DNA from: Brachyhypopomus gauderio | Taxonomy: Eukaryota; Chordata; Actinopteri; Gymnotiformes; Hypopomidae | Reading direction: 5' to 3' | Length of the DNA stretch: 64,000 bases | Assembly (NCBI RefSeq): GCF_052324685.1 | Contig: NC_135218.1 | Span: 15,229,858-15,293,857 of the forward strand | In this document: positions 14,011 through 26,000 of the stretch, piece by piece | Numbering within the stretch: position 1 is the stretch's first letter | Layout: each line of letters opens with the position of its first letter | Position numbers and translations under genes: made by a program | The notes under the pieces: model-generated | Told to the model about the DNA's origin: nothing | Database searches by the model: none | The model's input: only the letters and a program-made list of their open reading frames with translations

Positions 14011-14331
14011 ATGTGGAGGCTTTCCGCATCTCCAGGCTTTGCCATACACTCAAATCACTCTGAACACGGAGGAAAGACCATCATGCACTTCCTCAACCTT
14101 CTCCACAAGCAGAATCAGAATAGGAAGGTGCTGAGTGGAGATGCCCAGGTGTTCGTCTCCATGGCTTTCACATTCGACTCCAACCAGTTGATTGAGCTGT
14201 CAGGAGTCCCAGACTGGACCCTGTTCTACTGGATGTTGGAGAACCAGGATGTTGGCCACCATGAAGAGCAGTTGCCAAACACTATTGCTCAAGTAAGGCA
14301 AGCTAGGTATCAGGGTGCCATACTGTCTTAA
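14011..14331 (+). pseudogene. cfap57: cfap57 relic: early WD-repeat piece
   Basis: The frame starting at 14011 stays open to 14331. It carries SASPGFAIHSNHSEHGGKTI, then NRKVLSGDAQVFVSMAFTFD and FYWMLENQDV. These match, in order, the CFAP57 region with SISPN...AISE, then RKVLN..., then FISMAFSPDS and the VYWLWEKQKV-like strand. The match fades after about 14,250. No start exon of cfap57 could be found upstream. This piece has no stop but has no intact neighbours. The matching was done from memory of the family. Confidence 0.72.
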
Positions 14332-15468
14332 AAGAAAATGGGTGAAAAGAATAATATTTGGTTCCTGGGCATGTGCTAGCAGCAAAAGGATTTGCTGTCA
14401 AAGGTGTTTCATGCCTAGTGTCTATCCCACATCACACCTGGTAAATGTGAAATGTGAATGACTCCTCATACCTGGGAAACGTGAGTGACACCTGTCTGGA
14501 AAAGCTTGAACAATGGGACAATGCACAGATCTGTGGGAGCGAGATCTTGAATCCGGGCGGCTGCTTTTGTGCCCGTCAGACGGACTGTGGTGGAACGTGC
14601 GGATGACAGCCGAGAGCAGCAGGCCACACCAGGAAAGGTAGACCAGCACTGGAGAAATATCAGACCGTCACTGAGCTCAGGGCATCTCACTGGGTGCTGG
14701 GATTTATGAAGGGGGTGGCATGGATTTTAATGGCACCATTTGTTCTTGCATTAACAAGAAAATGTTGCTAATGCATCACTGTCGTGAGTGATCATTTAGT
14801 GTGGCAGAGGATGATGAGAAGTAGGACCCACCTCAGTTACCTCAGCTTCCCGACATTCACCCTGCTCTGCAGGTGCTTATCTGAGAGACTGGGGGAATTA
14901 TCCATTGCCATGACAAGCAGACAAGAGAATCAGCACAATCCACGTGTACAGTCATGTGACAAAACATAATTGGTATGGTCATCAACCCCTCAAAACCTAA
15001 ATTCGGTATAATTTGTCTATTGTTATGAATCAGGACACAGAAGCTGTGGGAGGAGCTCCCTGTGGGGGTCTACAGCATTTTCATCTATACTTCAACCCTC
15101 TTTCTGCTGGTTTCTGCTGGTTTGGCTCTCTGAGAAGCTGTAGCTCATGAATCTGCTCATCAATGGCAACAAGAGGCTTCAAAGAGTTGAAAGAATGTGT
15201 AGATCTGTAGAGAGGTTGGTCCAGTCGCTAAGGCAAAAACAAGAGACTAGCAGAACTGTTGAGCATTCCTCCGCCTGATGCTGATTCACTGTATTATTGG
15301 CCATATATTTTAACTGCTCTGTGATGACTGATGTGAATTATTATTCATGCATTGAAAATATTCATTTATGATAAACAGCATTAACAGGCAAGGCTGACAT
15401 TTGTTCAAACTGCAATGTGACTGTGAAACTGCATAAAACATTTGAAGACAAAAATCAAACCGTTTTCC

Positions 15469-15471
<3 letters not shown>

Positions 15472-15529
<58 letters not shown>
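15472..15529. repeat. Microsatellite (GT)n
   Basis: Uninterrupted GT tract of about 58 bp inside the cfap57 relic. Confidence 0.95.
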
Positions 15530-15530
<1 letters not shown>

Positions 15531-16005
15531 GTGAATTGAGCAGTGTGTTGATCTGCAGGCCTGATCAGATTTGACAGAGGCTAATTTTCCCATTGACCCC
15601 ACATTGTTGCAGTCTGTATTAAAATATTTGTTGGTTAAAAACATTAGTTGCTCATAACATAGTGTGTGTGACATATTTGCAGTCAGTTGAAATGTTATAC
15701 AGATCTACTCAACCATCAGCTTTGAGAACTTTCCTCAACCATGAGGGTCACAAAAGGTGAGAGCAAGGTCACACCACGATAGCATTCATGGAACATGAAG
15801 CAAAAGAAAATGTTTTATAGGTGAACGAGTCAAACGTTCCATATAACTGCACAGTAAAATAGAGATGAAGCATCTGTATAGTAAAATAAACTGGCCAACT
15901 CATGAAGGTGTAATGCGTAGTGCTGTGTGCATGTAGGGTTGGTGCCTGGCTAGGCTGAGGTCATGTGTCCAGGCTGGGACTACAGTCTCTCTCTCCCGCC
16001 TCCAG

Positions 16006-16073
16006 GACCGTCTTGACTACGGGGACAGGAGAGGCACACCTGATGGTGTCCTTGTTCCATTTGCTCCTCCGCG
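16006..16073 (+). other. Exon-like segment of unknown identity
   Basis: A 68-nt open stretch lies between a good acceptor (ctctcccgcctccag) and a good donor (gtaaga). It reads DRLDYGDRRGTPDGVLVPFA and then PPR. It falls within the cfap57 relic and on the same strand, but I cannot align it to CFAP57. It could be an unrecognised cfap57 exon, an exon of another transcript, or chance. Confidence 0.3.
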
Positions 16074-16853
16074 GTAAGACCAAATCCGATTGCCGGGTCA
16101 ATATAAGCAAAAGTCCTTGACACCACTGGCTTGAGTTTTTAAGACTTAAGCACTAATCACAATATTGAATCCTCCCCAAAAGCACTTTGAGTGCAGCTTC
16201 TCTGCACATTCAGAATAGATTGGGCCATCAGAGCAGGAGCACTGGCCTGGAAAACCGGGACCCTGAAGGTCACATTTCAATCAAGCGATACCAATAAGTC
16301 TGGAACAAACAGCAGCTAAACATAAAAGCTGACAAATATTCGCCACCCGTATACCTCTTCCCCCGCGGAGCGGAGGGCAGTGTTCTTGGTCCTGATTGGC
16401 TTCTTCTGCAGACTATGAAAACAAAAAACAATCAGTGAGCAGTCAATCAAATGCCTCCCTGAACTACACCTGCTGGACTACACCTGCTGGAGAGCTCTGT
16501 GATAGACCATTGCAAGTGCCTTCACTGTAAATGCTGTGAGCAAGGGCTTAAATCTGATCAGTCACTGTGACAGACAAAGCAGCTATTACGCTGCCAAACG
16601 GTGATATGGAAAACATTTATTTTGCTCCACCAGATATTTTTTGTGTAAAAGTCAGCTTATTCCACTGTCAATCACTCCATAGACCTTCCAAAGTGCACCA
16701 TCACACGCACAAACGTGCAGACACGCCATTTCAAATGCGTGCACATTTGTCTGCATTGCACTTCCTCAACCAGAGGAATGAGAGGAATTTCTTGTTCACC
16801 TGAGATATTGAACTATTAAACCAATAAAAAAGCTATTGTCTCTCTGTCCTTAG

Positions 16854-17021
16854 ATGGCTATACATGTTGATGTCCAGAATTTGCTGACAGTGTCTGAGCA
16901 CGAACGTCTGCTCACACGAAAGATCTCAGATGAGGAAGGAAGAATGATAAAAAAACATGAAGACATCTGTTACAACGATGAGATTCTCATCGTCAAGTCC
17001 GACCTGGTGGAAAAAGAATGA
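16854..17021 (+). pseudogene. cfap57: cfap57 relic: end of WD domain
   Basis: The piece follows an acceptor-like tccttag and reads MAIHVDVQNLLTVSEHERLL, then DEEGRMIKKHEDICYNDEIL and IVKSDLVEKE before a TGA at 17019. It matches the CFAP57 stretch that ends the last WD repeat (LLTFDDQ-like) and continues with DKDGRGIK...EEVLVTKTDMEEK. About ten residues of the WD strand, including its tryptophan, are missing. No GT donor is present at the expected exon end, so the splice site seems lost. Confidence 0.75.
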
Positions 17022-17132
17022 CTATAAAAGAATGACAGTAAAAGGATGAGTGTAAATGTATGCCTATAAACGCAGGAACTGCCTCTTGGGCTGTGGCTGA
17101 ATCTTGGTTCATTCATTGCCAACTATTATCAG

Positions 17133-17189
17133 GATGCCATTGTGGAGCTGAAAACCAAGGTGGAGGAAGTAAAGAGTGAAAACCAGAAG
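17133..17189 (+). pseudogene. cfap57: cfap57 relic: coiled-coil exon
   Basis: Nineteen codons between an acceptor (tattatcag) and a donor (gtaatg) read DAIVELKTKVEEVKSENQK. This corresponds to CFAP57 VMLELKTRVEELKMEN, directly after the TDMEEK segment in the previous piece. On its own this exon looks intact. Confidence 0.72.
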
Positions 17190-18580
17190 GTAATGGCGGT
17201 TCAAACTTTCAGAGTCTTCAAACAGAACACTCCAACATTTTCTGGTCAGTTAGATACGTGTATGACTCTTCATCCTTTGTAAATCATTGTTTTTTTGTGT
17301 AGTACAAATACATAATTCAGAAGGTGTTAAGCAGTGCCCCTCCATCTATTTCCACACCATCAGGTCCTGAAGGCGTAGAAGTGTAAATGTGGTGGTTCCG
17401 CTAGTAAGCTACACGATTTGGGCGAGACTAGATGAGAAGAATCAACACACACAAACAGTTTGGCAAATTTGCAGAATTTCACCAGAGACACGTTTCATTT
17501 ATGTCCTCTCAACTGAGATTTGAGGAAACGCAAAACTGCAGCTTCTTCATTCAGAAGCCACTTGAGCGCCCGGGTCAGTCCCAGCGCAGGGACAGTGCAG
17601 AACTCCCCACCTCTCACACGTTTCCCCGCCTGCCCCCCGGCATGGGCGAAGCGGCTGGTGACGGAGGTACCGGCGTTAGGAGGAGCACCAGTCCCAGGGC
17701 CGCCAGGTGCAGGTGGAGTATGAGAAGGTGTCCCGGGGCGTGGAGATGAGGGACCACCCTGAGGAGCTCACGCCCTGTTACAGGAGATGGGTCTGGCGCT
17801 GGTGTTGGTTCAGTGCGCGTGTGTTTCTAGAACTATGGCTAATGGCTTACAGTGCGCAGCATCCACAGACAGGGTCTGTGTGCATGCGTGGGTCTTCATG
17901 CGGGGGAGGCCGGTCTCATGAAGCAGCCCAAATCAGGGCATGAAGGCAGTGGGCCTAAAGCACACGGCCAGTCTCTCCCGCTGTGACACTGATTGGAAGA
18001 GAGGAGACAGATTAATCAAGGGAACGCTGGCGTAAGGCCGAGGACACCGCCACTGCCGTGAAAGAAACGCAACGTCGGGTCCATCAGTCTGAAACAGCAG
18101 GAGAGACTGAGTGATGAAGAGCTACACATAATCACCTTATTATTCCACTCGCCCGCCCCTGCTGAAGTCATCTTTTTGGGCCAACCTGGCAGCAGCGCGA
18201 CCTTTAATGGAGGAGGCCACGTTTGGATGAAGCGGGATGATTCTGGGGAACTCAGAGTTAAGTTTTTCGTTTGAGCCGTCAAGACGGATTGACCATTGTG
18301 TTTTCCTGTGTGCCTCCCTCTTCTATTTTGAATCATTCCATCTTGCCTCTGTGTGTTTTCTGGTGTTAAACAGGTTCGTTCTTTATCTTTTTATCACCTT
18401 GGCGACATTTTCCTTTTCCTGTGCCCGACAAGCTGGCTTTTCTTCTTTGTGTTCCCTCTGCTTTGTCCCTCCCTCCCTCCCTTTGGGATGCATGCAGTTA
18501 ATGGACTAGCCAGTACTCTTCAGAGCCACGTAGGCACCTATACCACCAACCACCCCCCCTCCTCCATTTCTCTTTATCTC

Positions 18581-18583
<3 letters not shown>

Positions 18584-18620
<37 letters not shown>
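18584..18620. repeat. Microsatellite (CA)n
   Basis: CA tract of about 37 bp, just upstream of a cfap57 relic exon. Confidence 0.95.
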
Positions 18621-18622
<2 letters not shown>

Positions 18623-18642
18623 TCAGGAGTAGTCTCACACCC

Positions 18643-18780
18643 AGGCAGTTTGAGGAGATGAAGACACAGATAGCGGAGGATACGGACGGTGAGATGCACG
18701 CGCCAGGTCTGAGCTATGAGAGATGGCTGAAGCAGGAGTGAGAGACCAGACTGAAGGGGACATACGCGTCAGGAAAGAAG
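18643..18780 (+). pseudogene. cfap57: cfap57 relic: coiled-coil exon with premature stop
   Basis: The frame reads RQFEEMKTQIAEDTDGEM, then YERWLKQE, a TGA stop at 18739-18741, then ETRLKGTYASGKK and a good donor (gtaaga) at 18781. It matches CFAP57 REFEETKKQIEEDEDREI...YEKKLRDEKE..RLKGETG. A (CA)n tract ends about 20 bp upstream. Confidence 0.78.
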
Positions 18781-19106
18781 GTAAGACACTGCTTATCTGA
18801 CTTTGAAGGGGACTTGAATGGCTTCGCAAATGCCCCATATAATCCATTTAACTATTTGCCAGTTATTAAATAATGCACGCATGTACGCATAAACAGACTT
18901 CGCTTTTGGATACTTATGCACCTGAAGTACCCTGCATTATGATTATAGCCTATCAAAATGCCAGATTTAGTATAAACCCATCTGATGTTTGAATCTCCAC
19001 GCAGCAGGACTCTTGCATAGCTGTAGGTGATTTATCACTCCAAACACTTCAAAGTAAAAGTTAATGAAGTCGGTCATATTTATTGTCTCTCCCTCTCTTT
19101 GTATAG

Positions 19107-19228
19107 GTCAGTAGCCCACAGAAGAAAACTGATGACAGGAACATGGAGGGCAGGGCATAGCACAGCAGAAACTGCAGGCACTCAAATCCCTGCAGAAAGA
19201 CCTCAAAAGAGAGAGGAGACCGTTTAGG
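19107..19228 (+). pseudogene. cfap57: cfap57 relic: coiled-coil exon with stop and frameshift
   Basis: After the acceptor ctttgtatag the frame reads VSSPQKKTDDRNMEGRA and then TAG (19158-19160). The following codons continue the family match only in another frame: QKLQALKSLQKDLKRER, compare CFAP57 [20 protein letters not shown]. So one stop and one frameshift lie within about 120 bp. Confidence 0.75.
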
Positions 19229-20244
19229 ACAAGATGCAATTTAGAATGGGGGGCAGCATAATCAGTAAGACACAAATGTATTATCTACCACTGTTAGCAC
19301 TGCTTTGAAACTGCTACATCCACAGCAATACTAGCAGTGGCAGATACATGTGGTCCCTTTTCAGTAATTACAGGTAGAAACCTTGAGCCTGCCCTAGATT
19401 TGGCTCCAGATCCACTGGGTGACCATGTGCTTTCACACAAGGCCGGGCCAAGGTGACTCGAGAAGTGTCGCTCACGAGTGGACCAGCAGCAGGCCTGCAA
19501 CTAATGAATAATCACACACCGCCCACATGACTCATCTCGCACGCCCGTTTTAATATTCTCCCGCTCTCGCGCTCACTCGCTCACACAGATAACAGGACAC
19601 AGCGGACCCGAGTCTTTTCATTTCTCTTCTCCCTCTCCCTGTCTTCCCGCATCCCCTTTGACTGTGCACATCTGTGATCTCGCGCCTCTCTCCCCAGTAT
19701 CAAGCACAATGCTCACGGTGAATAATAATGACCGACACAAGCTTGTTGTTCTAACGCAACTGACATGCCACACACTTCGGGCGTTTCATCTTGCCTTGAA
19801 AGAGGACGCACTTTTCATGACGAGAACTCGCGCTGTAAGAGGCGGCTCAAACGGTGCTGCTCACTTCAGACTTGCTCCCTTTGAGCGGCACTGCCTTACT
19901 GCAATCAGGAATTTGCTTGGTCTTTTAAATAGTACAAATGCCCTATCAGATTAAACTTGGCCAGCATAATTTCTAGGGCCTAATTGGATTGGTAGAGGGA
20001 AAAAAGCAGACATAAAATAGCCTTTAATAGGAGATTTTTTCATGTTTCGTACTGGTGTAAGCAGATATGCAGTATGATTTGATTTGAGTGTGGTCATGAT
20101 GTGTTGTGTCAAACACAATAACAATGGTCTTAAATGTGTGCGATAGCTAGTTAGATTGAGGGTTTGAAAATAGTGAACTCTACCTCGATTGCTATGAAGT
20201 TCAACTCTGATATCCTGAGGGGTTTGACCAAACGCAGCTTTGCA

Positions 20245-20332
20245 GGAGATCCAGTGATCACATGAAGAATCAAGAAGTGGAAATTTGCGATGGATTCCGA
20301 AAATCAAAGAGTTGCAAAAGCAGAATAAACCT
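20245..20332 (+). pseudogene. cfap57: cfap57 relic: coiled-coil exon, frameshifted
   Basis: After an acceptor-like tttgcag the DNA encodes EIQ followed by TGA, then KNQEV in one frame and IPKIKELQKQNKP in another. In order these match CFAP57 EIQERDE, KKNQELGK and LDYKIKELKKQIEP. Confidence 0.7.
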
Positions 20333-20732
20333 CACATAGAGATGCACCAGACAAACGATCAAACTCAAGGTGGACCACATGGCCTGCAAACCAATGAGAG
20401 GACAATTTAAAAGCACAAATACTCGATCAATTTCAGCAGAAATGTGATCAAAGGCCAACTGGAGCATTACTTATTCCTGCTGAAAAACAATATGTGATGC
20501 ATATAGTTCAGAGACATTTAGATACTGTACAAATGGCACAGTCTACATACATTATATTTAGGTCTACCCATATCTCATGTGGCATTAGTCCATGACAGAA
20601 GCGCAGCACCAGTATTGGCTGCACATTGACAGAAAACAGGCTTCTACAAAATGTAGTGTGTCACATCAAGCCGTAGCAATTAGAATACAAATGAATGCAG
20701 GGAAGATGGGACAGATCAGCACTAACCTGGGT

Positions 20733-20734
<2 letters not shown>

Positions 20735-20818
<84 letters not shown>
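20735..20818. repeat. Microsatellite (GA)n
   Basis: Pure GA tract of about 84 bp inside the cfap57 relic. It produces RERERE and SLSLSL frames that are not genes. Confidence 0.96.
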
Positions 20819-20829
<11 letters not shown>

Positions 20830-20866
20830 AAAGAAATCGATGGCTGCTCCGTTTCCTTCCCTGTAG

Positions 20867-20997
20867 GTGGAGGAGCTGAACACTTTCCACAAAAAAAGGA
20901 AAGAGTGCTCAGGAGGCCACCGTGTCTAAGACCAGGCTCACACTCAGCACTACTGCCTTGGAGATGCACGGGGAGATACTGATACAGGCCCGCTGCA
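20867..20997 (+). pseudogene. cfap57: cfap57 relic: coiled-coil exon
   Basis: The acceptor cttccctgtag is followed by VEELNTFHKKRKECSGG, which matches CFAP57 EMEAELERFHKQNTQ. A further weak match (ALEMHGEIL against TDQEMRREQ) lies near 20,970 in a shifted frame. A long (GA)n tract ends about 50 bp upstream. Confidence 0.6.
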
Positions 20998-21024
20998 GAG
21001 ACAGCTCTGAAATGTGACCGTCTG

Positions 21025-21025
<1 letters not shown>

Positions 21026-21070
<45 letters not shown>
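21026..21070. repeat. Microsatellite (CA)n
   Basis: CA tract of about 45 bp between two cfap57 relic pieces. Confidence 0.95.
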
Positions 21071-21072
<2 letters not shown>

Positions 21073-21098
21073 TTTGTTTTACCTCTCCACTCCCTCTC

Positions 21099-21227
21099 CA
21101 CGTTCAAGTGTGCAGCGTGGAGGCCCTCGTGTGCATGGTGCTGCTCCAGGAGCCCAGAAAACCAGACAACATCTGAGCACACCAGCACTATGCCCAGTAG
21201 GGTGACGTGGTCAATATCCCCAAATGA
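21099..21227 (+). pseudogene. cfap57: cfap57 relic: C-terminal piece with several stops
   Basis: One frame reads SVEALVCMVLLQEPRKPDNI, TGA (21174), AHQHYAQ, TAG (21198), GDVVNIPK and TGA (21225). CFAP57 has LEALV...CVAYIQEPR...KYVQRADMVEIAG, so the match resumes after each stop. About eight residues are deleted after EALV. Confidence 0.75.
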
Positions 21228-21299
21228 TGGAGTGGTCAGTAGAACATTAGAACAGGTAACCCCTCATGAACAGAATGGCGAGTCTATAAGGGGTGAGTT

Positions 21300-21559
21300 C
21301 AGTTTAATTTATTTCTAACATTACTTCCAGTAGAAAAAATAATAATAATTTGATTTTAAGATAGAGCCAGGAATAAAATATTGACCCATGTCCTACATTC
21401 CTAATTTGTACTGACATCAATAATAAAAAGGCATCTCTCTCAACCTGTACATTTGTGCCACATTTAGTAGCCACCTTAAAGCCCCAGAGTTTATTGCAGC
21501 CTACTTTATTGAGAGGATGTCATTATATGGAAAACGAGAATGTGTGTTCCTGACCATCT

Positions 21560-21600
<41 letters not shown>

Positions 21601-22680
21601 CGCGCCCCTACCCCTGTGTGTAGGAGAACGGCACTCTGATTGGAGAGTAATGATTTGAGAAATTATCTAAAGGTTGTGTGGGCTGGAGAGGTAAGAGAAA
21701 ACCATAGACATGGAAACGATTTGTGAAACATGACCTGGGATAGATTGTTATATACACTGAACAGACTATTAGATTATGACTGTGTAGAATGTGAGCATAA
21801 GGGTTAACTTTGTTGAAACCTGGAATATGCTGTATATGGCAAATGAGAAGCACCCTTACCTGACCTGTTAGCTTAGTGGGGTGTGGAGGCAAGGGGCTTT
21901 ACATTCTGGTGAGTGAGGATGCAGGCGACCTGCACAGCAGCAGAGAGACTGTCCCATTAAACGCTAGAATGAACATGTGTAGCTGATACGTGGTGTGTGC
22001 CAACAAAAACAACAACAAAGACGAAGACAGTCTGTCTGTCTGTCTGTCTATCTGTCCGACAGACAGGCAGACCGACCAGTGAGTGAGTGCGTGTGTGGGA
22101 TTAATATCGAAGGGAATCACATTTCATTGTTACTTCACTTCTGTTCTAGTTGACATTTTCCCAGCCACTGAGTGTCGCTATTTTGAGATCAATTACACAA
22201 CTATTGTTTGTAGGAAAAACGTAGTTTTAATAAGAGTGTCTTTCCAAAAAAACGACATTCTTAAAATGAATTAAGAAATAAATAATGAGTGCTGTCTTTG
22301 CCTGCATTACTCCCTATAAACATATAAAGGTACAAGCCTTACTGATATTACAGGTTGGTTTAAAAGCAGGTATAACAGGATGAAATAGTAGTATCCGTTC
22401 ATAGACGTGTTCTCGTCCCACCCAGGCGCCACAGTACTCTAGTTCAAATGCACGAACGAGGAAGTTCATTTTAAGTTTATATTTTGTGATTTTCTCTGAC
22501 AGCGAGCAAAACATTGCTCATTAATTTTATCATTACCCCCAGTAATAATAAACCACACTTATGGAAATATATCCTACCTGGCTTGACTATTATCTGCTAT
22601 CCGGTAAATCTGCTAGTGTTTAATGACGTAGGTAACGCAGAAAAGTAACACAGTCATCATCCTCCCTTCCAAATATCACT
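21300..22680. other. Intergenic, no recognised gene
   Basis: Apart from the TG/CG repeat at 21563 and a short (GTCT)n tract with a matching inverted partner at 22029-22075 (possible hairpin), I see no coding or RNA feature here. Confidence 0.5.
21563..21605. repeat. Compound (TG)n-(CG)n repeat
   Basis: A TG tract passes into (CG)n at 21591-21605. Alternating purine-pyrimidine of this kind can adopt Z-DNA. Confidence 0.9.
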
Positions 22681-22689
22681 TTACCCCTC

Positions 22690-23011
22690 AAACCACGAGC
22701 CCTACCCCGTCACCCCGCCGGAGTCCCCGCGGAACCGCGGGAGGTGCTGACGCGCCCGAACCTGCGCGGAGCGACCAGAACAGACCACACCCCCGAACCG
22801 GGCTGAAGTCCGGGAGGAACCAGGCACATGCACCTGCAACGCCATCCGGGATAGCAGAAGGATGCGGTGGATTTGAGTCCGTGGGTTATTAACTGGGATG
22901 ACACGGAGAGGCGTCACGCCGTTTATTGGGTCCAAGCGACGGCGGTAAGCGGCGCGTGTGAAGCCGAACCGAAGCGCGGTTGTCCGGGACAGAATGTAGC
23001 CCATCATCCCA
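22690..23011 (+). promoter_or_regulatory. tmem125: CpG-rich promoter and likely non-coding first exon of tmem125
   Basis: This block is much richer in GC and CpG than its AT-rich flanks, with words such as ccgcggaaccgcggg. It ends with a good splice donor (catcatcccag followed by gtaaga at 23012). A matching acceptor (ttccttactctgtggcag) ends at 27449, 68 bp before the tmem125 start codon, where the plus-strand transcript would resume. I infer a 5' UTR exon and promoter. Transcript data would settle it. Open frames across the block have no family resemblance. Confidence 0.42.
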
Positions 23012-26000
23012 GGTAAGAACCCAAGGATACCTCACACCGGGAAGGGCTCAGAGCTTCTCACGATCACATTAACTGACTTACAAGTTCTGCTTAAGATTAA
23101 ACACGCATGTAGAATAATAGAAAATAAAAAGATGCAACTTTGTTTCTGAGCTTTACTTTGCTGGCTTGTGATCCTTATACGAATTGTGATCCATAATAAA
23201 GTTCGGAGGGAATAATAAGTCATTGGGATGGTTTGTGAAGGTAGCTTAACCTGTCCGGTAAGCAATGTGTTTCGTTTGATTTGTGTTTTCGTTTGAAGTT
23301 CTTTCCTTTATCTATTATAATGTATAGCTCGAGTACGTTAGGGACAATTTAGTCGCACGGAACGGCTTATTTTCTCCACGTACCTGCTGACGCATTGAAT
23401 GTGGATACTGGACAAGGGCTTGTTTTCTATTTGGAAAAGCAGGCAACAACAGTACTTTGGTTCACGTCGTGATGTCAACTTAACCTTTAAACCACGTTAT
23501 TGATTGTAAAACACATGGTATACAGTCAATTACTTCACATACAGACAATATAGTGACATAACACGTTTTTGCATCAGAAATAGAAACAAGCTATATAAAG
23601 TGCTTTAAAGTAAAAATATAAAAAGCTGACTACACAAAGTGCACACGCAGTGATTTCAGCTGCACAGAAGACGACGTTAACATATGTGAACATCCTATTT
23701 GGCCTGCTAAGATTCTGACAGATGCATTTGAAAACCAATAAAGGTTTAGTGATGAAAACATCAAAACGTGTTTGCTCTTGAACCCTCAGTCACACACAGG
23801 CAGCTCATCTGGAGCTCACGCTTTTCATGTCTCGTGGCAACACTTCTGCACAAACAATCGTCGCACCACATGCAACGCCGTGCTTTTGTGATGCCACAGT
23901 TTTTCCATACGACGGAAACACAGACCGAGCTGCCTCGTGAGTGAGAGGGCGTGCAGGTGTCTAACCTGGCTGGAGACTATCACACAGATGGAGGTCAGGG
24001 TGGAGTATGGTACAGAGGGAAACCTGGATGGCTGCCCTGTTCGGGATCAGGTTCTGGTCCTTGTGTTCGGTGCTCCTGGCCTGGAGAGAAGACCTGCACC
24101 CTCGCTGGGCTGAGGCAGGAAGTGGGGGGAGGGCTGAGCCGGTTTCTTTTCGTCAGCAGTGTGAGGCTGGGCGGACGCGCATGTTAATTGGTGATTTAAT
24201 TAGTCCTTAAATATTGCAGCTGGGCTCAATAGCAGGAGGCCAGCCACTGAAAACTACTGAGTTTACAGGGAATTAAAGACCTAGCCAGACAAAATGAACG
24301 AGCATTCAGACTGAAGTACCCCAAAGAATCTCCTAGAAATCGGCCTAGAATGCAAGTCCAGTGTTTAAAATGCTCACTGTGGCATCTGGAGAAGAGCGTG
24401 TCAAACTGATAGGGTGACCATGCAGGAAGGACATGGAGACGGTGCGCACAAAGTGTGGCGGCAACAATCTATCATTGTTCATGATATCCTGTTTGTTTTC
24501 GACCTCTTCTTTCAGTTTGCTTTGCAAGACAGCAGCCAGGTGAAAAGAGGCGGGAGAATAATAGCGTGCGTGGGACAAAGCAGGGTCCCGGAGCGAAAGA
24601 GTGCAAAACAACGGCAGACATAGGTGAGGCTGCAGACAATAAAAGCCGAGTGTGTGAAATGGAGAGCAGGCAACTGGAGAGAAGGGGGAGGGAACGGGAG
24701 GAGCTTTGATTTCCAAACAGACTGAACCTGGCCGGCCCGGAGAACGCTAATGCAATTCGAATGTGTGAGCGAGGGTTAGTGGGCCCGAAGAAAGAACGAT
24801 AGGGCGGACAAGAGAAAGAGAAGGAGAGATTAAGGGAGGGACTCGGGAGACGTACAGCCTGTCTGGCTGTGTAATGCATGCGAAGGTGTGAGTGAAGCCC
24901 CTGTGCTGGGTTTGTTCCCGGGGTTACGCCTGACTGTAACCTGAGCCACGTGTGCTGGCTGATAACCCGTGGATTAAGGTGAGCTTTGGCAGTGTGAGGA
25001 AGCACGGTCTTATCGCTGTGTCCCTCTACCTCGGGAGACTTGTACTGCATTATTCAAAACTGTAATTATCATGTTCTTGGTTTTCAGGTACGTCGTGATA
25101 TTTTTTTTTGGAGACAAAATTGCTGCGTACTCATAGGGAAAGTGACAACTTCCAGATTTCTGCATGCTGTAGTTCCCGCATCATATCAGAATGTCAAAGA
25201 TCTCACAAATGTTACTCCCTTTACTCAGGTTCGATTAAATAGGTCATGTCTGTATTATCCGACGCATGTACAGTGTCTCATCGGTTCTCTTAATAGCATG
25301 CGACAAGTCTTGCCTGTCCAAAAGGTTAACGGAGCTGGCCAAGCTCTTTCACCGGCTCCTTCTGCTCCCGTCAGACGTCCACCCCTGTTACAGGGCAGCG
25401 AGGAGTTGGTCTCACCCAGGAGGAGGACACCAAGAAGACTTCCTTCATTGTTACTGTCTGGCAGGCCGGCGGCGGATAAACAAGGCATCAGCTGTTGCGT
25501 GGTGACCAAACTCAAGACAAGAGCACGCGTTATGAATGCTTCCTATTCAGACCCACGCTGCACAGCAGTATAGACTCTGACACCAAAGCATAATGCCCAC
25601 TACATGTCCAGAGTCTGATGCAACACCCTCACCAGGTTTGGAACACACCTGGCAGCTAGGGTGGTGCAAGAGAAGTGAAGAGAGTCTTGCAGTTAGACAT
25701 TGTCAAAGAAACCCAGATACCTGGTCCAAACTCACCTAGGAGCTCAGGACAGCGTCCTAGTATAGGATTAGAGTTTTGGATATGTCATCTCCTAATTGAC
25801 ATGCATCTTTTATGCTTATTGTATTTGCAAGGATCGTTGTATCATCACTGTTAAAACATCGTCTTGTCAATGAGTAATGCACACATACTGTAGTCGAGGC
25901 ATTTCTGCTGATGCGTTTACAGTAGAGGGCCAGCTTGCTCCACTACGCTCACTCCCCTTCATAAAGGTTTGGACTAAGGTCTGCATGGCCGTTCCATCTG

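Larger units (their letters stand above)
14011..21227 (+). pseudogene. cfap57: Decayed cfap57 (WDR65) locus
   Basis: CFAP57 is a large protein of the ciliary axoneme (inner dynein arm region), with N-terminal WD repeats and a long C-terminal coiled coil. In human it lies between FAM183A/EBNA1BP2 and TMEM125, the position of this relic. At least eight pieces resemble successive parts of the protein, in the right order and strand. They are listed separately: an early WD-repeat piece near 14.0 kb, the end of the WD region at 16.85 kb, then coiled-coil pieces to 21.2 kb. In-frame stops (for example TGA at 18739, TAG at 19158, TGA at 21174 and TAG at 21198), frameshifts and lost residues are seen directly. 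Most of the WD region is missing. A (GA)n tract and two CA tracts interrupt the area. The simplest reading is a dead gene. A functional copy elsewhere in the genome cannot be excluded. Confidence 0.82.

Noticed and set aside
20661-21188. Open frame with long SLSLSL and CVCVCV runs
   Set aside because: Translation of (GA)n and (CA)n microsatellites across the cfap57 relic, on the opposite strand to the gene.
22702-23007. Arginine-rich minus-strand open frame of about 100 codons
   Set aside because: It lies in a CpG-rich block where stop codons are rare. There is no recognisable domain, and a promoter/5' UTR reading fits better.
24472-25573. Overlapping long open frames on both strands near 24.5-25.6 kb
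   Set aside because: Neither strand shows a domain or coherent splice structure. They lie inside the presumed tmem125 intron.
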